DNA of 64,000 nt from Bimastos eiseni. Taxonomy: Eukaryota; Annelida; Clitellata; Crassiclitellata; Lumbricidae. The stretch lies in NCBI GenBank assembly GCA_959347315.1, contig OY365815.1, positions 18,180,046 through 18,244,045 of the forward strand, written 5' to 3'. Every line of letters starts with the position of its first letter. The first letter of the stretch is position 1. The notes under the pieces were generated by a model, which saw only the letters and a program-made list of their open reading frames with translations, did no database searches and was not told the DNA's origin. Shown here in pieces: positions 46,611-59,175 of the stretch. Made by a program: the position numbers and the translations under genes.

Positions 46611-48839
46611 GTAAGTCCGTCTGTATATCTGTCTGTGTCTCTCCCTCTGTCTCTTTGTCTGAATCCACGCACCAGATGATGATTCTAGAAGAAAATTGAT
46701 CAACCGTGGCTACTCCTCAAGCCCATCACATCAATATTATCAAACTTGCGCCATTGATGTTATTATATAATCAAAAATAACTATTATTACAACCTTCAAA
46801 GCAAAGTAGTCTAATGTAATCGTTAATAAGAATGCGCATATATAGTGAAGGCATAGAAGGCCGATCCAGTAGTAGCTCTAATCCTAACGCCACTACTGTT
46901 TGCACTCTGACAGTGCCAGTCCCGAGCCTGGATGAAGGAGGAGGGCAACGCTAATGATCTCTGTTATCACAAGGTGTCGTTAAACTGAAACTAGTACTAC
47001 TATCTATAACCTTGTCAGAATGTCCTTAGGCATGAGGTGGGACTCAGACACATATTATAGGTTCTATAGGACTCATATGAATGAATGCTAGTCCTCTGTG
47101 GGCTCCGTATTTTGGTTGATTGATGCATTGATTGAACTGGTGGAATTGGTTCCATTTTGGAAATGAATTAAGCGGTGCAAAAAATATTTTTTATCGAAGG
47201 CAACAATTCTCTTGGCTTTCATTCAGACACGACAATCGTTGAACCGTATACAAACTCATTGTAGCAGATCGTCAAAGCAACTGTCGCCAATAAACCGGAA
47301 CCGGTTCCCGATTTCACCGTTGGGATCGTTTCGTCATCTGACGACTTAGCACTTCCAGTCCTGGCAAGATCGCCGCTGTGCCAACCGTTCACCAAAGCTT
47401 TCCCCCTTACTTCATCCACTACGATCCACCCCACTCTTCCCTTTTTCATATGGTAGTGATCAATCAGGAAGGTTTTCCATGTCAGTGGATGGACTACGAC
47501 TTCCTGCTATTCCACAGACTTCAACGTGGGTCAAATGAGTACTTGTCTACGGTAATCTTGGGTTGGACGAATGACGCTTTTAAAACTAATGCCTGTCTGA
47601 AGCAGACACTATACGCAACGCAGGACAAGTATAGCCTCTTAGAGAGAGGGGATGAATTAATTGACCGATTAATAAATCAAAATAAGTTGATCAGTCGATA
47701 TAATAATAAATCGTTCGTTCATCCATTAGAAACTTTCAAAGATTGGTTATAATTACAGGTTTTCAACAGAAGTTGAAATAACACATACATGTACATTCAG
47801 GCCTACTATGTATAGCGGTATACACATACATGCTGATTAACATATTTACGAACATGCACATAATTTATTACATGCAATTTACTCAAGCTGACAAACGCCA
47901 AGTCTTGTTCTGTCTCAGTTAAGCCAGACAAACTGTTCGGGAACATTGGTTTCTGTGCTACACGAGACATAGCGGCTGATCGTTCGTTATAGCCACAACA
48001 CACCACTCCACACTGCTTCGTAGGAGAGAGAGACAGACAGACAGACAGAGACAGATAGACAGATACAGACAGACAGACAAGACAGGCAGAGCAATGGAGA
48101 GGGAGAGAACAGGGGGAAGGGAGAAGAGATAAAGAGAGAAAGAGAGTGAACACGCTGAGCTTAACTCAAATGTCGACTCGCGTTGCCTAGCAACAGAGTG
48201 ATAGATTGCTTGTGATAATGTTAAACGTCATGCAAACGCGTCATCCGGTTGAAACTTCTATAGCGCAAGCTCAGTAAATAAACACGTACAAAGGTATCGA
48301 TAGAGAGCGTAACAAAGTGGTATTCAGATCACGTTCCATATTGTGTGTGCGCCGTTGCCGCAACTAATCTCTTCGAATGCTTTGCGTTTCATTCACAGAC
48401 CGCCATATAAATAGATTATGCTTAGATTATGTTTATAGGACGTAGTTCGTGGAGAATGTGCTCTTCTCTTTCATACGATTTAATTAATGTCCAAGAACAG
48501 AGTCTACAACTCACATTCAACCATTCAGTCTATAAGACAGATCAGTTACATCACGCTATGTTAGTCCCATTCTTACGATCTGCGTATACGTCAGAATTAA
48601 GTAATTATTGTTATCTCATTAATTTCACCTCTTCCGATGGTTTGTTGGCTGTTGTGCTATTTGTTATCATGTGGATTTCAATGTCATCTATCCGTTCCTC
48701 GGATAGAACAATTTCTTTCAGACTTGTAGATCATCACTAGAACGTCAACCAATCTCTATCTTTCAAGCACGAGGTGATTCACCAGGCCTCTCATCGTCAC
48801 TGGCTGGCTCTCTCTCTCTGATTTTAACTCTGGGTGTTT
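46611..48839. other. Non-coding with two unrecognised ORFs and a GACA repeat
   Basis: A 124-codon plus frame (47378-47752) and an overlapping 76-codon minus frame (47219-47449) have no recognisable domain or signal. A short spliced exon on either strand cannot be excluded. GACAGACA/GAGA microsatellite at 48022-48145. A 103-codon plus frame at 48429-48740 is also unsupported. Confidence 0.35.
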
Positions 48840-48955
48840 CTGTTTCTGTCCGTATTCTTAAGACTTCTTTTCCAACGGGACTTTTCGCACTGATGTTGCT
48901 TTGATTAGGTTGCACTGGAAGAGGCGCTATAGAAATCTGTAATTGCAATACATCA
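48840..48955 (+). mobile_element. LINE 3'-end fragment
   Basis: The text TCTTAAGACTTCTTTTCC (LKTSF-like) followed by CTGGAAGAGGCGCTATAGAA and ATCTG is the end of the 0.8-2.7 kb LINE family. Only about 110 bp are recognisable. Confidence 0.65.
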
Positions 48956-51900
48956 ATTATTCTCGATAGTTACACCGCTCATTCAACCATATCAACACTA
49001 GCAACGATCAGAACCGTTTTAAACTCGAGTGTTCAGCGTGATGCAAAACGCTTAGACGAATGTCACGCTTCACTGTCATTGCTCGGTTACAAAAGCTTGA
49101 CGAAGACCTCAACTGCGCCTATTTAGGACAACAATATAAACATTTTAAAATCTCACAGCCCTATTGTTCTGATAAATCGTCAATGAATAATAGATGGAAT
49201 CCACTTGATGGTTCGTTTTGAATCGACCTAAAGTTGATAACAACGATGTGCAAGAAATTTAAGCGTAATCGTAATCATGAGCTCAGAATTTTTAAGGCAC
49301 TTTTATAGAACTGAGCGCAGGGCACCAGAGTATTCACGAGCGTTGCGTCGTGTCAGATGGGTTGTTCAGAGATGTCCAATGGAAATCGTTTGCTCAGAAG
49401 CAAGCGAAGAATAACCGACCGCTATTTCAGATTTTACCAATTCAGTTAGCGCAATTCAATTTTTGTTAGTTTATCCACCTATCCTCGATGTTAAGCTCGT
49501 AAGCAGTCTGCTCCATCTATACGCCTATAATTGCCCATGGAATGGACTAACTTAATGCTATTATATCTTATCGCGTTCTTCTATGCATTGCTAATAATAC
49601 TGAACATGCAGAAGTGTCTTCATATCCTTGAGTTGATATATATATATACTATATACATATATATATATATGTATATATATATTATATACGTGTATATATA
49701 TATGTGTATATATATTATATACATATATATCGCATTCAGGCATGCTTATGCATAAATCTATTACTTCAGTCTGACATTATTACATTTAGATGAGGTCGAA
49801 TACAAGAAGAAACGTCAAGGTATACACGTATTCACGTATGTATATATAATGCGTATGCATGTGAGTGTCTGAATATTAGTGTAGCTCCCCTAGACACCTG
49901 TTACAGATATTCTAGAAACTAGTTCCATGAATTGGCATGCATCGACGAATTTGCTACTTTGCAGACAAGGTTTATATCCACAACTGTCGCCTAAACAATG
50001 GTATCAGACAATCTGTGATACAAATTATCAACAAGCTACCACTATCTGCGTCAGATTCTAGATTTGGTTTTTCTATATTGATTGATAGCCTATATATTCA
50101 TTTTATACAGTATCCCGGTTACGAAAAGCGAACTTAGCGAATACTTGAAATTGTCTTCAATTGGAAATCAAAATGACGTGGACCAGAAGGCAATTCATCT
50201 TTTTAATTAACTTGAGTTGAGAATGAGACTGTCTGGATGTCTGAACTCACCGTCAGCAATATTGCACGCGCTATAAATAGTTAGACGCAGCTCGATTCAA
50301 GAGTGTATATATACACACATTCATGTCTCTGATGAGTGTATGTGATCTATGTATAGATGTTATCACACTCCAGCTGACTGTATAAATCTACTAACTATAT
50401 AGGCAACCATAATATACGTATTATATACATTTTATATGTATGATACAAATATTATATATGTGGGCCTATGATACATATATATGTATGACACACATACAAA
50501 TATATGCATATATTATATATTATATATATGCGTGTGTGTCATATATATATGTATTTATATATATATTTATGCATGGTGTGAATGTTTAGAGGAGTGACTT
50601 CTGAGCATTTGATAAATCTCATGCGGTTGGAGGAATTTGATGCTATATCATTTCATGCTTCATCTCTAATGTCTTGCAAGAACCATTTTTTATCAGACTA
50701 TCTTGTACATGCGTTGTCAAGCGCCAGATAAATTAAATCAATGAGGTCATCCGTCTTGCATATGCATTCTAGTAATATAGAGTAAGTGGTGAATTGCAAA
50801 GGCCACAAATCGTGATCAGTTACCGTTTTGCAGTACTTTTGTCACTAAGGATATATGGTTACCATAAAGTTACTATTCAGCAGTATATTGAACATGCAGA
50901 TGTGTGCTAATATCCTTTTACAGCAGAGGGTATTGCACATTGACAATCGTTGAGTAACAGAACTTGAATTTAGTGATATATTCTGAAGTCGGTACCCACT
51001 CCACGTGTTAAATTAAATTAATTATTTGGTTCATCAATGATTATGCTTCTGAATGTTATGATGTTTTGAGAGCTATATTACTATAGCTACCAGAGGTGGC
51101 AATTTCGTTTGATAGGTGAGAGAGACACCCAATGAGAGGGGTTAAGAAATGCGGGAGGGAGCAAACGTATAACATTTCCCTCTCTGTAAAAGATGAGGGG
51201 GACTTGTTCCCTCGATCCCCGGGATCGCCTCCCCCCGATAGCTACTATTTCGATTCGGACAAGTTTAAGCTGAGAGATCACACTGTCTGCTATACGGAGT
51301 GCTGAGCTTCTAATAGTTTCTTCAGCATTTCCGCTGACGTACTGTATATATACGTCTATTGGTCGGAAGGACTACTATGCACGAGATTTCAAGGACACTC
51401 CAACAATGGGAGGACATCCGTTTTAACCTGGAAGCATGCCCGCCTTACAGGTGGATTTGTATGAAGAAAAAAGGTTGCGGTTGGCGAATGCACGGCTTTC
51501 TTAAAGCAATGATCGCTAATGATATGAAGTCGACACGACTCATCTGTACAGACGTCATAATATTCGCACTCTTATATGGCGCGTGTGCTTTTGACTACGG
51601 TCGACGCCATCGCAGCTTGTTTATCCTCTTCCTACTGCCTCTATTCCGGTTTCCCTCCTCTCCATCTCTTACCTTCTCCAGTTTTCCTCCTCCTCACCCA
51701 CTTACTATTTTGCCTCCGCGCCAACCCCTATCCCTACCTTCCTCCGCCCCATTTCGTACTGTCCTTCTGTTTCTCATCTTCTATGTCCCTCTCTATATTC
51801 TTCTTTCCTCTTCTTTTTTCTGCAATACCTCTCTACGTTCCTTCTTTCTCTTCCTTCCTCTTCTATGATTTTCTATGTTACTTCTTCTTCTTCTTCTTCC

Positions 51901-52292
51901 TCCTCCTCCTCCTCTCCTCGAATTCTCTCTCCATCAGAAAACCATACCGCGGGCGTGCAACGACGGCGGACCATCCAGTGCCGACTGTGGAAGGTATTTA
52001 TCGGCGCTCAACATACGTGACACGATCGTTCCTTCATATATCCTCCTCCTCTTCCTCTTCCTCCTCCTGTTGGGCCACAGTCGCCACACGCAGTTCTTGA
52101 ATATGCATGTATAGTTGTATACTCGTCTAGACACATACATGCGTTTATGGATGTGTCACCATGACACGTGATCTCGTATCAGAGCATGTACGCTGATATC
52201 TGTCCAATTTCGCTGGTTACGACGGCGACGACAAGTTTAGCAGTAATCACGTGTTGCATCGGAACCGTCACGACACATGCATGGAGATATAC

Positions 52293-52323
<31 letters not shown>

Positions 52324-53029
52324 AAGAGAGAGAGAAAGAGAAAGATGAGCCTACGTACTTGTATCTGTATGTACGTATTCACATTATATATATAAATTAT
52401 ATAATATATATAGGTATGTATATATGCCAATGTATATATATATATACGTGAGGATGTATTCATGCATATGTATAGCGGAGTTGATGACGATGATGCGGAT
52501 GTTGTTTAGATGGCAGCGAAATTGGAAGACCTATTTCCTGTATACGTTGGATGCAATGCATCCACAGAGAGACATGCCAGAGCTTCTGCCGCAGCAGCCA
52601 CGATGGTGATGAGAGTGACGACGATGGATTCGAGCAGGAGAACGCAGGAGGAGCAGCAGACGGGAGATGAGAAGGAGGAGGAGGAGGAGTAGGAGGAGAA
52701 AGATGGGCATAGACGAAGGAAGAGAAGAGAACGGAAGAGAGGAATTTGACCTGGAGAAGAGCGTGACGAATGCAGACGCAATAAGAGAGTTCCATTAGAA
52801 ACAGACAAATTTGTTTCCTTTCGTCCTTATTCTGGTCTTCCATTCTTCGCTTCTCCCTTCACTGCTCATTTTACATTACCTTACTAATTCATTAATCTAT
52901 TCATTATTTAGACAGTCTTTCATTCTATTACTCATTCATTCATTCATTCACGCATTTACTCAATAATTCACTAATTACAATGTGCACTTATTCATTTATT
53001 CTTGACTTTTTTTGCTCACTCATTCATTG
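48956..53029. other. Gene-poor AT-rich stretch with TA and CT microsatellites
   Basis: Interrupted TATATA arrays at 49635-49735, 50400-50575 and 52295-52460 (the last with a GA run at 52325-52345), and a pyrimidine tract at 51620-51925 containing a CTT run. The patch at 51090-51240 (CAGAGGTGGCA near its left, CCCCGGGATCGCCTCCCCCC near its right) looks like a transposon edge but has no partner end that I can find. Open frames at 51359-52114 and 52460-52843 are mostly low-complexity. Confidence 0.4.
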
Positions 53030-53090
53030 AAGAAAGTAAGTAAGTAACAATATTCTTTATTAGACTGCCAGCAATAGCTTACAAAATGTT
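53030..53090 (-). mobile_element. Possible LINE 3' tail
   Basis: The minus strand reads GCAGTCTAATAAAGAATATT followed by GTTACTTACTTACTT, a polyadenylation-like word and a tetranucleotide tail as in LINE 3' ends. No coding part is recognisable. Confidence 0.35.
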
Positions 53091-53865
53091 TTGAGGTGCA
53101 TTGCTAACGAAATGTCTGATTGCAGGTATATACATTAGCATGCTTACAGCGGATGTCATTCACTGTAATAATTATACCAATTATGTGTATAATATCGCTC
53201 TGAATGCATTGCATCCGATATGCATATAGAACAAGGTTGCATTGGACACCATTGACCATGATGACATATACTATACATATATGTGTGTATATATATGTTA
53301 TAAATCTTCTACCAAGGGTGATATATGCACTTTAGGATCCCAGTATAAATGCAGTATGCTGTTATTGACATCTCTACTGTGGAGATACCATGTTAGACGT
53401 TCACTGCTAAAATTGACGTCTCTGCTTTATAAAGATTTCACGTAAAACATCCTTTACTAAGATATATTATATGTCTGTATACCCGGAGATACCCCATGTT
53501 AAACGTCTCAAATTATTGACCAATCAGAATCCAACACGCAGTTCTTAGGTTTCGCACTAATTTCCACTACAGCGGGCAGTGAGTATACGGAGGAATGACC
53601 AGACATTACAGGATGGAGGAAGAGACTCCGTGCAGTTGCATCCGCTTGAGTAGAATAGGTTCACTAGATTTTGAGTTCGTGCAATCGTTTTGCATAATGT
53701 AGCTCAAGTGTTCTGGTCCGTGATCGGAATGCTATTCGCATTGGATGGAGACATTCTGTAATTACGAAAGACGATCTATACGTCATGGACAGCTATATAT
53801 ACAGAGCAATGCGAGATCAGTTCTCTCTGGTCATATCCTTCTATCCGTATAATGAGCGCAGTTTT

Positions 53866-53926
53866 GCGTCTAAGAGTGCAGCTTATTGATGACAAGCGCG
53901 GAGGAGGCGCCATATAAATTGCTAGA
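53866..53926 (+). repeat. LINE-like tail repeat, left member of a pair
   Basis: AAGAGTGCAGCTTATTGATG, ACAAGCGCGGAGGAGGCGCC and ATATAAATTGCTA recur almost unchanged at 55229-55282. GAGGAGGCGCCATATAAATT is a variant of the common terminal box. Confidence 0.7.
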
Positions 53927-53994
53927 TTCGTGTGTGCTATGCTCAGCCTATATACACAGTTAAACAGTTTTAAACCGTTTTAATGTTACATACA

Positions 53995-55165
53995 ATTGAT
54001 TCAATTCAATTTAACTCAATTTTATTTGGTAACCAAAAAAATGAGAAAGTGACAAGCAACAAGTTTTCATAAATGAGAATCTGTTTACACAGCGGAACCT
54101 AAAGAGATCATAGACCCCACTAACCAGGGATCCCTGTGTAGAATTTATAAACTGGCAATGGGTACTAATATTAATAACATTCACATATCAGGTAAGTAGA
54201 ATAGATAGAAGCTAATCTTAACTAGTGTCTTAACTAAGGGCTCATTGCATCCACTTAATAGACAGAAATACAAAAATTCAATACTTAGAGTTGTCTTCAA
54301 GCACAACGAGGCGAAGTTTATTTTTAAATAATCGAATATTTGGCTGGTGCTGAATATATGTTTGGAGAAGATTCCAAAAGTGGGATCCAGTACACTGAAT
54401 GGAAAGCAATCGAGTATTTGTGTGTGCCTAAGGATGGTCATAGGATGTCGAGTTACTTGTTTGATAGGAGTGGAGATCAGGGGTGAGGCTAAAAATTTAC
54501 TAAAAATATGTGATAATAAGCTATAATTATAGCGATACATAAACTCTCCTATTTGCATCCGCCTAATTTTTATCAACACTCAACAGTCCAGATTTCTTTA
54601 AATACTGAGAAGTGTGCGCTCTATCTTGTACATAAAGAAGACATTCTGCATGTGAGTCGCTTTGTCAGGCGATGCATTTCCACAGTTTTACAGCGAATGA
54701 CTCGAAACCTTCACCGTTGGCTCGGGGAACACCTGGGACACGCAGTCGATGTATTCCTGAATCCCGCAGCCTCCTTCTTCCTGGTCTCCAGGGCCAAAAT
54801 CCTACGGCGCACCTCTCACACACCCATAAAAGCAAAGCCACCTGCGAGATATCGTACAAGTCGTTTGCAAAGTCGGTCGCGTGTACCTTGGACGCATCAG
54901 TGTTCTTGCCAAGTTCCTCGACTTGACTCTTCGGGGCTGGTGAACCCCACCGCCGCCGTCTTCCTCCTCTCCAGAGACAAAAACCTGTCATTACCCGGGC
55001 GAACGCAGGGTGCCCCAGCTAGTAAGGAATGTTTGCTATATATCTGACAACCTTTTTTGAAGGGTGGTAAGTTTCTTAAGATTAGAACTATAAGTGGAGG
55101 TCCAAGTTAGATTGATCGAGATATTTAAGTTTGAAAACGGATGAACGAACTTATTGTGTCACCCT
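53995..55165 (-). mobile_element. Decayed LINE 3' half, split by a later insertion
   Basis: Reading the minus strand upstream of the insertion gives LKKLTTLQKRLSDI-like text. Downstream of it come IRRMQIGEFMYRYNYSLLS, RHTQILDCFPFSV and, after a frame change, FWNLLQTYIQHQPNIRLFKN. These are the LQK.AIR.I, QIGEFMYRY, FPFSV and FWNLLP..I....N...FK blocks at the C-terminus of many animal LINE reverse transcriptases. Its 3' end is an A/T tail with TTGAATTGAATC units (plus strand GATTCAATTCAATTTAACTC at about 53999). Multiple stops make it dead. It belongs to a different family from the LINE at 0.8-2.7 kb. Confidence 0.72.
54665..55022 (+). mobile_element. Helitron-like non-autonomous insertion within the LINE
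   Basis: A GC-richer block of 358 bp interrupts the LINE coding order. It starts TCAGGCGATG. It ends with a short hairpin (ACCCGG, 7-base loop, CAGGGT with one mismatch, 54992-55010) followed by CCCCAGCTAG and then T. TC at the left, a hairpin about 10 bases from the right end and terminal CTAG|T are Helitron end features. No target duplication is evident, as expected for Helitrons, but the left flank is G|T where A|T is usual. An internal approximate duplication is seen (CTTCTTCCTGGTCTCCAGGG versus CTTCCTCCTCTCCAGAGAC). No protein is encoded. Confidence 0.55.
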
Positions 55166-55204
55166 ACAGGCTATATATATATATATGTATATACATATGC
55201 GTCT

Positions 55205-55282
55205 AAGAGAGATATATATATACGTCCAAGAGTGCAGCTTAATGATGACAAGCTCGGAGGAGGCGCCATATAAATTGCTACA
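55205..55282 (+). repeat. LINE-like tail repeat, right member of a pair
   Basis: The second copy of the 53866-53926 sequence (AAGAGTGCAGCTTAATGATG, GGAGGAGGCGCCATATAAAT), here broken by a TA microsatellite on both sides. Confidence 0.7.
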
Positions 55283-56004
55283 TATATATATATATATAAC
55301 ATAGACAAGGAAAAGACATTATTATACAGTGCATGTATATACGATGTGCATGGATTGTATGTAGGCCTATATATTTGTAGGCTATATGTAACGTAAACAA
55401 TGCTAAACATGTATTCCATATACTCGAGAATTGTCTGTTGTATACATATCTATATATGCTATTATGTATATGTATAAAAACATGAGCAATGCGTACACAT
55501 AACATGTACGGAAGAACGTACGCGCATTCTTGATCTGTGTTTGTATAATGTTATGGGAGCAGATAGTCATCTACGTGTGAGTAGACGATGTTAGTACGTA
55601 TACGAGGAGGAATGTTTTATGTAGCGCTGCGGGATATTATATCTAATAACGGCGAAGAAAATGATTTCAAAATGGGACAAAATATTCGCGATATCTCTCT
55701 GCAACGGATCGCATCACGTGGTCTCTTCCTCCTTCGATTGCATAACAATGGTCGCACTGTAGGCATCTTCACTCATGCGTTGCCATGACTACGACGGTGG
55801 AGCCTAGCAACGCGGCCTGCTCTGTTCGTATACAGACAAACTCAGAGCTACTGAAGCGCTGAGTATGCTACGGTATCTCCGTCGCAGTTGCCATGTAAGC
55901 ACCTTTCTCAACTTACTTATTAAAATTTGCCTGTGTTATCGACCAAAAATGGATGGATGACTGAGTTGGCGCCGGGAATTACATACAACCAGCATCCTAG
56001 TGCT

Positions 56005-56005
<1 letters not shown>
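55283..56005. other. Non-coding, nothing recognised
   Basis: AT-rich, with scattered TATATA. A 66-codon frame at 55588-55788 has no recognisable content. Confidence 0.4.
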
Positions 56006-56063
<58 letters not shown>

Positions 56064-56139
56064 AACAAACACACTTACACACACACGAACATACACACAC
56101 AACCATACACACGAACATTAACACATACATACACTCACA
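56006..56139 (+). repeat. (CA)n microsatellite
   Basis: About 27 uninterrupted CA units followed by interrupted ACACATACA sequence. Confidence 0.95.
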
Positions 56140-56559
56140 CATACACATATACTGACATCGTTTCTCCATTATTGCAATGTACGGATGACATCGTTTGTCG
56201 TGTTCGCAGCTGGCATGACCAAGATTTTCTTCGAAGACTGTCGCGCAATCAGCTCAACGTTATTCAGAAGTTCAACGGTCAAAGTATTCATCGGTTCCTA
56301 GATCTCTGTAGGCCTTTCAACAATGTGCCTTCTCGTATTTTGTATTGTACTGCATTAAAACATTTTCACGGCGCCTCCAATACGATGAACCCTTTAGAGG
56401 CGCTCCCAGTCATGGATACATATTATTTACATGGTGTAAAAACACTGCTTTATGGATTACCGCTTAAACGACGACGATCTGCGCTTGTTACCCAGTCGCT
56501 TATGGCACACTGTCGTCAAAGTTTTAAGCACATTATTGAATCACTGAACAGTCGCCATT
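56140..56559. other. Unrecognised 130-codon ORF region
   Basis: The plus frame 56172-56564 (QDFLRRLSRNQLNVIQ, FLDLCRPFNNVPSRIL) has no known motif. It abuts the LINE 3' copy at 56560 and may be an eroded upstream part of that element, but I could not align it. Not called as a gene. Confidence 0.3.
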
Positions 56560-56858
56560 TCTAAGTTTGACATAGTCTCGGGGTACATGCGAGATGTTCT
56601 TCACTAGCTCCCTTACCCGCAGCGAATTGTCTACTCAGTGTCCGCTAGTTAGGGGCCTCTATCTGAGTCAACTCTGTTGGCCCATTACGGCTGATCGGCT
56701 CTTTCGGTGACCTGGAATGGTCTTATGATGGCGCTGCAGCTCAAGCCAATAGGTCAATCCACTCCATTCTACTCTGGCCTCAAGGCTGTTATATTGACCG
56801 GGGCTTGACTGGGAGCGCTTCTGAGTAGATAGACTGGAGGCGCTATAAAACTGCTGCA
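56560..56858 (+). mobile_element. LINE 3'-end copy with internal loss
   Basis: GGGTACATGCGAGATGTTCT and TCACTAGCTCCCTTACCC correspond to the YMRDVLHWLP stretch of the 0.8-2.7 kb LINE. TGACCTGGAATGGTC matches its VTWN region. The end is CTGGAGGCGCTATAAAACTG. The element is shortened between these landmarks and has stops. Confidence 0.75.
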
Positions 56859-58914
56859 ATACAAGAATAATAATTCTTGCCTATCGTAATGACAACCAAT
56901 GCACAGAACTATCCGTCAGCATCTTTTGGAAAAGCAGAAAGTATATATCGGTTGCTAAAAATAAACTGTAAGATGGCGCCTGCGAGATACAGAGACCTTA
57001 GTGCCTTGTGCTCGCAGATTCCATCCACGAAGCTAAGCGACTAGCAATTCCGTTTGACATTTCAATTAATTTATGTCCAAGACTTGGTAATTTAGCTCAT
57101 GCTGATTGATCAAATGAGGTTCACAGTACTGCGTTGGCTGGAAATCGTGTATTTACATAGCGCCATTTTGTCATTGCAATTTCTCACTCATTACTCTTTT
57201 CGTCTCATGCGCTGGCCTCCCTTACCGGAACTTTCAGAAGCGTTATTATACTGACCGGAAGTCAAATGAATAAATTAAAATAGAGTTTAGGTTTAGGTTA
57301 ATTGATGCGGTGAGTGTAGATTAAGTTTACGAAACATAATTTTGTTGTAATATCTGTTATTGTTAATTTTAAAATGATGCATTTCTGCCTAGAAAAATTT
57401 AGACGGCCACTTCATCATCGGATGACACTCTTCTGAAGGGGTCACCCAGTGCGACCCGCACCCTCGCAGCCCTTAGTGACGTCACTGGTTCAGCTACCCG
57501 CATCCGGCAGCACACGTGACATGTCTGCAGCGTGTTCATCTTCCGTGTCAGGGACTCATAGACCTCTGCAGCAGCAGCAGCAGACTACTCCGTGACTTCC
57601 CCGCCGTTGTACTTCGCCCACTCCATCGATCTTAACCTCTCCCATTCCAACGCCTCAAATAATTACCCTCGCCTCATGTGTAGGAAACCTTGGACTGGAT
57701 AATCTCGATGTCGTCCATTGCTGTTAAAACCCTGACAGTTAAATTCTCTGCAACCTGCATATACAGTATTATACACGTATCATTCCTTATATATATACAT
57801 CATATATATATCATATATATATATACATCACATATATATATATCATATATATATATACATCATATACTCGTATTTACTTTTTATATATAATTACGCGACT
57901 ATGCTTAGCTCAGAGACAAGTATTACACTATGCAAACATGACATGCAATGCAACGGAGTATCTACATTGGACGTTAAAGCTTCCTCGAGCCGTATACACA
58001 GACAGTAGACACCTTAAGACACACACACGCAAACACACACATACCTACGCAGGAGGAGACCTACACAGACTGGAGGGGGAGATCAACAGCCACAGGACAG
58101 ACGACGACCTGAGTCCACTGTTTATGTATATTCTGATTCGGTAAATTCGCATCTTTTGGTCCATCCAAATGATGCCTGTATGCCTCTGTGCAATGGCTAA
58201 ACGTCCGTCTGTCTATTTGTCCGTCGTCCGTTCGTCTAAAGAGCTCCACTAAAACAAGCCATCGCTCAGAGTTTCCCTTCTTCTTCCTTCTGCTCTTGCT
58301 ACTATTCCTCGTCTCTCCTCAACCTCTTCTTCCTCTTTGGGGAAGGCAGTAGATGAATGGCGAAATCAGTGGCGTGAAGGGCAGCACATCCCAACAGGAA
58401 GCGGAATCGATACTCGCTACTATGCCATCCCAAAGGTCGACACTGCAGCCTGGTATTGGCGAAGGGATTGCGATGGTGAAATGAACAGTAGGACACATGT
58501 GCGCCTTGTATGGCTGCCATACTGTTAAACTCGTGACGACTTATTATCATCAGTTCATACTAGGACTTGTAATCACGAAGCGTACCTGTCAGTTGGAATT
58601 AATAAAGAGGGATATTTTATTACATATTTGTTTATCTCCCTCTCCTACTATATCTACCTACTATTTCCCTCTCTTCTGCCAAGTACCACTTCTCTTAATG
58701 ATCCTATCAGTTTTTCTCATATTGTTTCTTCCGCTTCTCCACCTCTTCCTCTATCATCTCCGTTTCCTCGGTCTCCTTCTCATCATCAACTGGCCATATA
58801 ATGACCTCAGGCGCTAAATAAATACGGCCACAGCTGCACTCAACCCGTCATCGTTTGGTTTCATATGAGGAACGCTTGGTCAATGAATTTCAGTTCACAA
58901 TGCGCAAAACATGA
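56859..58914. other. Non-coding; TA/ATC array at 57.78-57.88 kb
   Basis: Interrupted TATATCATATATATACATCA units at 57780-57885. A (GCA)n run of five units near 57570. At 58809, CAGGCGCTAAATAAATA resembles the LINE terminal box after a pyrimidine-rich patch. The overlapping frames at 58302-58550 are not recognised. Confidence 0.4.
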
Positions 58915-59175
58915 TGTCAGACAGACAGACAGACAGGCACACAGACAGACAGGCAGCCAGGCAGGCAGGTAGACAGACAGTCAGACAGACAGACTGACTG
59001 ACTGACTGACTGACTGACTGACTGACTGACTGACTGACTGACTGACTGAATGAATGACTGACTGACTGACTGACTGACAGACAGACAGACCGAGACACAG
59101 ACAGCTACACATACAAACAGAGGGCCAGACAGATAGACAGACAGACAGGCAGACAGACACACAGACAGGCAAGCC
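58915..59175 (+). repeat. GACA / GACT tetranucleotide array
   Basis: GACA and GGCA units, then about 20 GACT units (58985-59075), then GACA again. The minus frames are serine/valine/cysteine-rich artefacts. Confidence 0.95.

Noticed and set aside
47219..47752. Overlapping 124-codon plus and 76-codon minus frames as a gene
   Set aside because: Neither has recognisable motifs. Being on opposite strands over the same bases, at most one could be real, and nothing favours either.
51090..51240. Transposon end pair (CAGAGGTGGCA and a CCCCGGGATCGCC region)
   Set aside because: Only one end looks terminal. No inverted partner or target duplication was found.
54553..55047. 164-codon plus-strand frame
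   Set aside because: It spans the junction between a minus-strand LINE and the Helitron-like insertion, so it is a composite with no coding history.
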